From Sphaerisporangium melleum (lineage in GTDB: Bacteria > Actinomycetota > Actinomycetes > Streptosporangiales > Streptosporangiaceae): a DNA stretch of 64,000 nucleotides. The stretch is taken from positions 33,580 through 97,579 of the forward strand of contig NZ_BMNT01000038.1 in the NCBI RefSeq assembly GCF_014646695.1, given 5' to 3'. The notes beneath the pieces are model-generated. The model was given only the letters and a program-made list of their open reading frames with translations, was not told where the DNA came from and made no database searches. The translations under genes and the position numbers were made by a program. Positions within the stretch are counted from its first letter, which is position 1. Each line of letters begins with the position of its first letter. Positions 61,166 to 64,000 of this stretch are shown piece after piece.

Positions 61166-62752
61166 ATGCGGATCGCGCTCGCGGCGGACGCGCACGGCGG
61201 CACGCTGTGGCCCCTGGGGGAGGAGGCCCGGCGCGTCGGCGATCTCGCGCGGGCCGTTCACGATCTGGAACGTGACGTCCGTCCCCGGTGGATCTGGGCG
61301 GACACCCGCGCCGTCTACCCGGCGCTGATCGAGCGGGACGTCCGGGTGGCGCGCTGCCACGACCTGACGCTCACCGAGTCGCTGCTCCTGGCCTACGAGG
61401 GCAGGTACGGCGAGCCCCGATCGGCCCAGGCGGCCCACGCCCGGCTGCGCGGCCTGCCCGTGCCCGCCGACGAGACCGGCCCGCACGCCGTGCAGGACAC
61501 CCTCTTCGAGCCCGAGCCCGTCGAGATCGATCTCGCCGCGGTGTACGCCGACCAGCTCAGGCGGGTCGCCGCCACCGAAGATCCCGCCCGCTTCCGCCTC
61601 CTGGTCGCCGCCGAGTCCGCCGGAGCACTGGTCGCGGCCGAGATGGGCCATGACGGCATGCCCTGGCGGGAGGACCTCCATGACCAGCTGCTGAGCGAGC
61701 TGCTCGGCCCCAAGCCCGTGCGCGGCATGCGCCCGGCGAAGCTCCAGGCCCTCGCCGACCAGGTCGGCGCCGCGTTCGGCACCGCCGTGAACCCCGACTC
61801 GCCGCAACAGCTCGTCAAGGCGTTCAAGATGGCCGGGCTCACCGTCACCTCGACCCGGTCGCACGTGCTGAAACAGGTCGACCACCCGGCGGTCGGGCCG
61901 CTGCTCGCCTACAAGGAGCTCGCCCGTCTGTACAGCTCTCACGGCTGGGCCTGGGCTCAGCAGTGGGTGCGCGGTCACCGGCTCCGTCCTGAGTACGTCG
62001 CCGGCGGCGTGGTCTCCGGACGCTGGGCGACGAGCGGTGGCGGAGCCCTGCAGATCCCGAAGGTCATGCGCCGCGCGGTGGTCGCCGACGAAGGGTGGCG
62101 GCTGGTGGTGGCCGACGCGGCGCAACTGGAGCCGAGGGTGCTGGCGGCGATGGCCGGTGACCGGGGCCTCGCCCGGGCGGCCGGCGAGATCGACCTGTAC
62201 GCCGCGCTGGCACAGGCGTTCGGCGGCGCGCGTGAGAACGCCAAGATCGCCATGCTGTCCGCGATGTACGGCGGCACCAGCGGCGATGCGGCCAAGCTCC
62301 TGGCGGTCATGCGACAGCGGTTCCCGCTGGCCTACGCCTTCGTGGAAGATGCCGCGAAGGCGGGGGAGGACGGCCGGTTGGTACGTTCCTGGCTCGGGCG
62401 CACCTGCCCGCCGCCGTCGGCTCACTGGCTCAAGCTGGTCTCCGGGCCCGAGGGCGGGCGGGCGGCGCGTGACCGTGGCCGGTTCACCCGCAACTTCGTG
62501 GTGCAGGCGACCGCCGCGGAGTGGGCCCTCACGCTGATGGCGTTGCTGCGCGGGCTGCTGCCGGCCCCGGCCAGGCTGGTGTTCTTCCAACACGACGAGG
62601 TCATGGTCCACTGCCCGGAGGACCTCGTGAACGAGGTGTCGGCGGGGGTGAGCCGGGCGGCGGAGGAGGCCACCCGGCTGCTCTTCGGGGAGACGCCTGT
62701 GCGCATCCCCATGGAAGCCGTCGCGGTCGCCTGCTACGCCGACGCCAAGTAG
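61166..62752 (+). CDS. Family-A DNA polymerase-like protein with degenerate exonuclease half
   Basis: 528 residues, annotated in actinobacteria as bifunctional 3'-5' exonuclease/DNA polymerase. The C-terminal half has PolA motif A (VVADAAQLEPRVLA, the metal Asp kept, about 314), motif B (RENAKIAMLSAMYGG with the Arg, Lys and Tyr positions kept) and motif C (FFQHDEVMVH, about 477). The N-terminal 180 residues resemble an RNase D/DnaQ-type region, but the DEDD acidic residues are hard to see, so exonuclease activity is doubtful. TAGTCT (61154-61159) is 6 nt before the ATG: leaderless. It is shorter than PolI and unlikely to be the main repair enzyme. Confidence 0.85.
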   Translation: MRIALAADAHGGTLWPLGEEARRVGDLARAVHDLERDVRPRWIWADTRAVYPALIERDVRVARCHDLTLTESLLLAYEGRYGEPRSAQAAHARLRGLPVPADETGPHAVQDTLFEPEPVEIDLAAVYADQLRRVAATEDPARFRLLVAAESAGALVAAEMGHDGMPWREDLHDQLLSELLGPKPVRGMRPAKLQALADQVGAAFGTAVNPDSPQQLVKAFKMAGLTVTSTRSHVLKQVDHPAVGPLLAYKELARLYSSHGWAWAQQWVRGHRLRPEYVAGGVVSGRWATSGGGALQIPKVMRRAVVADEGWRLVVADAAQLEPRVLAAMAGDRGLARAAGEIDLYAALAQAFGGARENAKIAMLSAMYGGTSGDAAKLLAVMRQRFPLAYAFVEDAAKAGEDGRLVRSWLGRTCPPPSAHWLKLVSGPEGGRAARDRGRFTRNFVVQATAAEWALTLMALLRGLLPAPARLVFFQHDEVMVHCPEDLVNEVSAGVSRAAEEATRLLFGETPVRIPMEAVAVACYADAK

Positions 62753-62825
62753 CCCACGCTCACCCCGGACGCGCACCGGCGCACGTCCGGTGCCCCCGGG
62801 AGCCCCGGGCGGGACGCACGCAGGG

Positions 62826-63017
62826 TCAGGCCGGTGACCTGAGCAGCGCGACCGACCTGCGGCCCGCCCAGACGATCAGGGAGACGCTGAAGACCACCTG
62901 GGCGACGCGCAGCCACCCCGGCGTCGCCGTGGCGGCGAAGACCACCACGCCGAGCCAGAGCATGCCGAACACTCCTACCAAGGTGATCGCCGCCCAGTTC
63001 AGCCCCCGCGTCCACAT
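62826..63017 (-). CDS. Small two-helix membrane protein
   Basis: 63 residues with two transmembrane helices (about 8-28 and 35-52) and a basic C-terminal end. The ATG at 63017 has GGGAGA 8 nt upstream, which favours it over ATG at 63038. No family recognised. Confidence 0.65.
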   Translation of the reverse strand: MWTRGLNWAAITLVGVFGMLWLGVVVFAATATPGWLRVAQVVFSVSLIVWAGRRSVALLRSPA

Positions 63018-63108
63018 GGGGGAAGTCTCCCAGGGCAACTCTCATGTCACGGCAAAGCGAGTCATCTCGACACGTGAGCTTGCTGTGTCGATTTCACGGC
63101 ATTGCTGG

Positions 63109-63510
63109 TCAATGGGGCAGCCGGCGGGCGGTGCCGGAGCACCGCCGCATGCGGGAAGCGGAGCGAGGACGCGCGGCCGGCCGCTGCTCCAGATGGGCGA
63201 TCAGGGCTTCGGTGGAACGCACGTCGGACAGGATGCGCACGATGTCCTCCTCGCCGGTGGGGAGCTGTCCCTTCTTGCCCAGCTCGTGCCGCAGGAAGGT
63301 CAACGGGTCGGGGTCGCCCACCGCGTCCGCGGCGATGCTGGCCCGGGCGGCCGTCAGCAGGCCCAGGTAGTGCGCGCGAAGGGTCGCCTCGCGGAGGCGT
63401 GCCTGCTCGAGGTCGTCGAGCAGGGTGCCGGCGATCTGCAGCAGCTCGTCAGAGGCACCCCTCTCGGCCGCGATGTGAGCACGGATGTCGTCGAACTCCG
63501 ACCGTGTCAT
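63109..63510 (-). CDS. Conserved helical protein of unknown function
   Basis: 133 residues, mostly alpha-helical (ASDELLQIAGTLLDDLEQARLREATLRAHYLGLL), with an Arg/Pro-rich C-terminal tail. Excellent ribosome binding site (GGAGGTGGATC) before ATG 63510. The acidic helical core and lack of membrane segments suggest a soluble adaptor-type protein; no function assigned. Confidence 0.7.
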   Translation of the reverse strand: MTRSEFDDIRAHIAAERGASDELLQIAGTLLDDLEQARLREATLRAHYLGLLTAARASIAADAVGDPDPLTFLRHELGKKGQLPTGEEDIVRILSDVRSTEALIAHLEQRPAARPRSASRMRRCSGTARRLPH

Positions 63511-63823
63511 GATCCACCTCCACGGGCGGGTCCTCGGCGCCGGGTGGCGCAGAGCGGGTCCCGCACCCTCTTCGTAACGTGTGGCGATTGCGGATGACTT
63601 GCCGAGGGGTTGCCCCGGCGCGAATCGCTCGCTGTTTGGGATGGCTGAGAGGCGGGAAAGGTTTACAGGATGGCGAAGTGGCATCGGGCACGCCCGAGGG
63701 CTGCTAGAGTTTTCCCTCGTTGGGCGGAGATCAAGCCCCGAGAGATCCAAAAAATCTTGAGGCCTGGTCAGTATGTCCGGCAAGCCCACCTACTGCCCGG
63801 TTCCTCCCGGTTGATGGCCTGAT

Positions 63824-63852
63824 GTGACATCTGCCCGGTTGGCTGGTAAGGT
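63824..63852 (+). promoter_or_regulatory. Promoter-like element 1 in the right-edge region
   Basis: GTGACA (63824-63829), 17-bp spacer, TAAGGT (63847-63852). Confidence 0.5.
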
Positions 63853-63935
63853 AGAGGGGTTGCCCTGGAGACGGGGCGGCCTGAATGTTAGTTGGTTCGG
63901 GTGGCTGGGAGTCAAGTGCTGGGAAACAGCGCGAT

Positions 63936-63965
63936 TTGGTCCCGGCCGCGGGGAGCGGCTAAGAT
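63936..63965 (+). promoter_or_regulatory. Promoter-like element 2 in the right-edge region
   Basis: TTGGTC (63936-63941), 18-bp spacer, TAAGAT (63960-63965). Confidence 0.5.
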
Positions 63966-64000
63966 TAAGGCACAACGAAATGAACGCCCCGGCCGGGGCC

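Larger units (their letters stand above)
63511..64000. other. 490-bp non-coding region, possibly the upstream region of an rRNA operon
   Basis: No gene is seen up to the window edge. The stretch contains repeated CTGCCCGGTT units (63793-63802 and 63831-63840 approx.), two well-spaced SigA-type promoters, and A-rich discriminator-like sequence near 63960-63985. This organisation resembles actinomycete rrn leader regions; the 16S gene, if present, would begin outside the window. Confidence 0.4.

Overview
The window is high-GC DNA with GTG/TTG starts, many 1-11 nt gene overlaps and a whiB7/adnAB/uvrD2/mycoredoxin gene set. This points to a filamentous actinomycete, most likely of the Streptosporangiales. 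The assignment is inferred from gene content and order; no rRNA lies inside the window.

Left part (1-12.3 kb): a TetR regulator cut by the window edge, a split NHEJ pair (stand-alone LigD-type polymerase divergent from Ku), a secreted Gly/His-rich protein, an alpha/beta hydrolase, moeZ, and a small HTH regulator with its membrane partner under a CTTTCC/GGAAAG operator. Next come two tandem, overlapping gene pairs, each a membrane-anchored partner plus a mycosin-like S8 protease. A small unknown protein and an alkyltransferase-like protein follow. Middle-left (12.3-22.3 kb): a large CDP-glycerol-type glycerophosphotransferase, a LuxR-type ATPase regulator, a secreted M4 metalloprotease with a P domain, and a glutathionyl-hydroquinone-reductase-like enzyme.

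From 22.4 to 59.6 kb the gene set and order broadly follow the Mycobacterium tuberculosis Rv3202c-Rv3193c block: adnA-adnB, nudC, mycoredoxin, uvrD2, whiB7, ABC1 kinase, ThiF-like protein, DUF2342 protease, PDZ/Lon-like protease and UPF0182. Between adnB and nudC, where mycobacteria carry a single channel gene, this genome has an orphan histidine kinase, an unknown gene and a four-gene, fully overlapping NRPS-independent siderophore operon. That operon (ATP-grasp, two IucA/IucC synthetases, PLP decarboxylase) has the enzyme set of the vibrioferrin pathway and sits behind a strong DtxR/IdeR-type iron box. whiB7 has a textbook leader: an AT-rich-flanked promoter, an upstream ORF, an antiterminator and a terminator. 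It is followed by a run of four GC-rich hairpins.

Right part (59.8-64 kb): an initiator tRNA-Met with terminator, a UbiA-type prenyltransferase, a family-A polymerase-like protein, two small unknown genes, and an AT-richer stretch with tandem promoter-like elements running off the edge, possibly the upstream region of an rRNA operon. Many genes appear leaderless (TAnnnT followed 6-7 nt later by the start codon).
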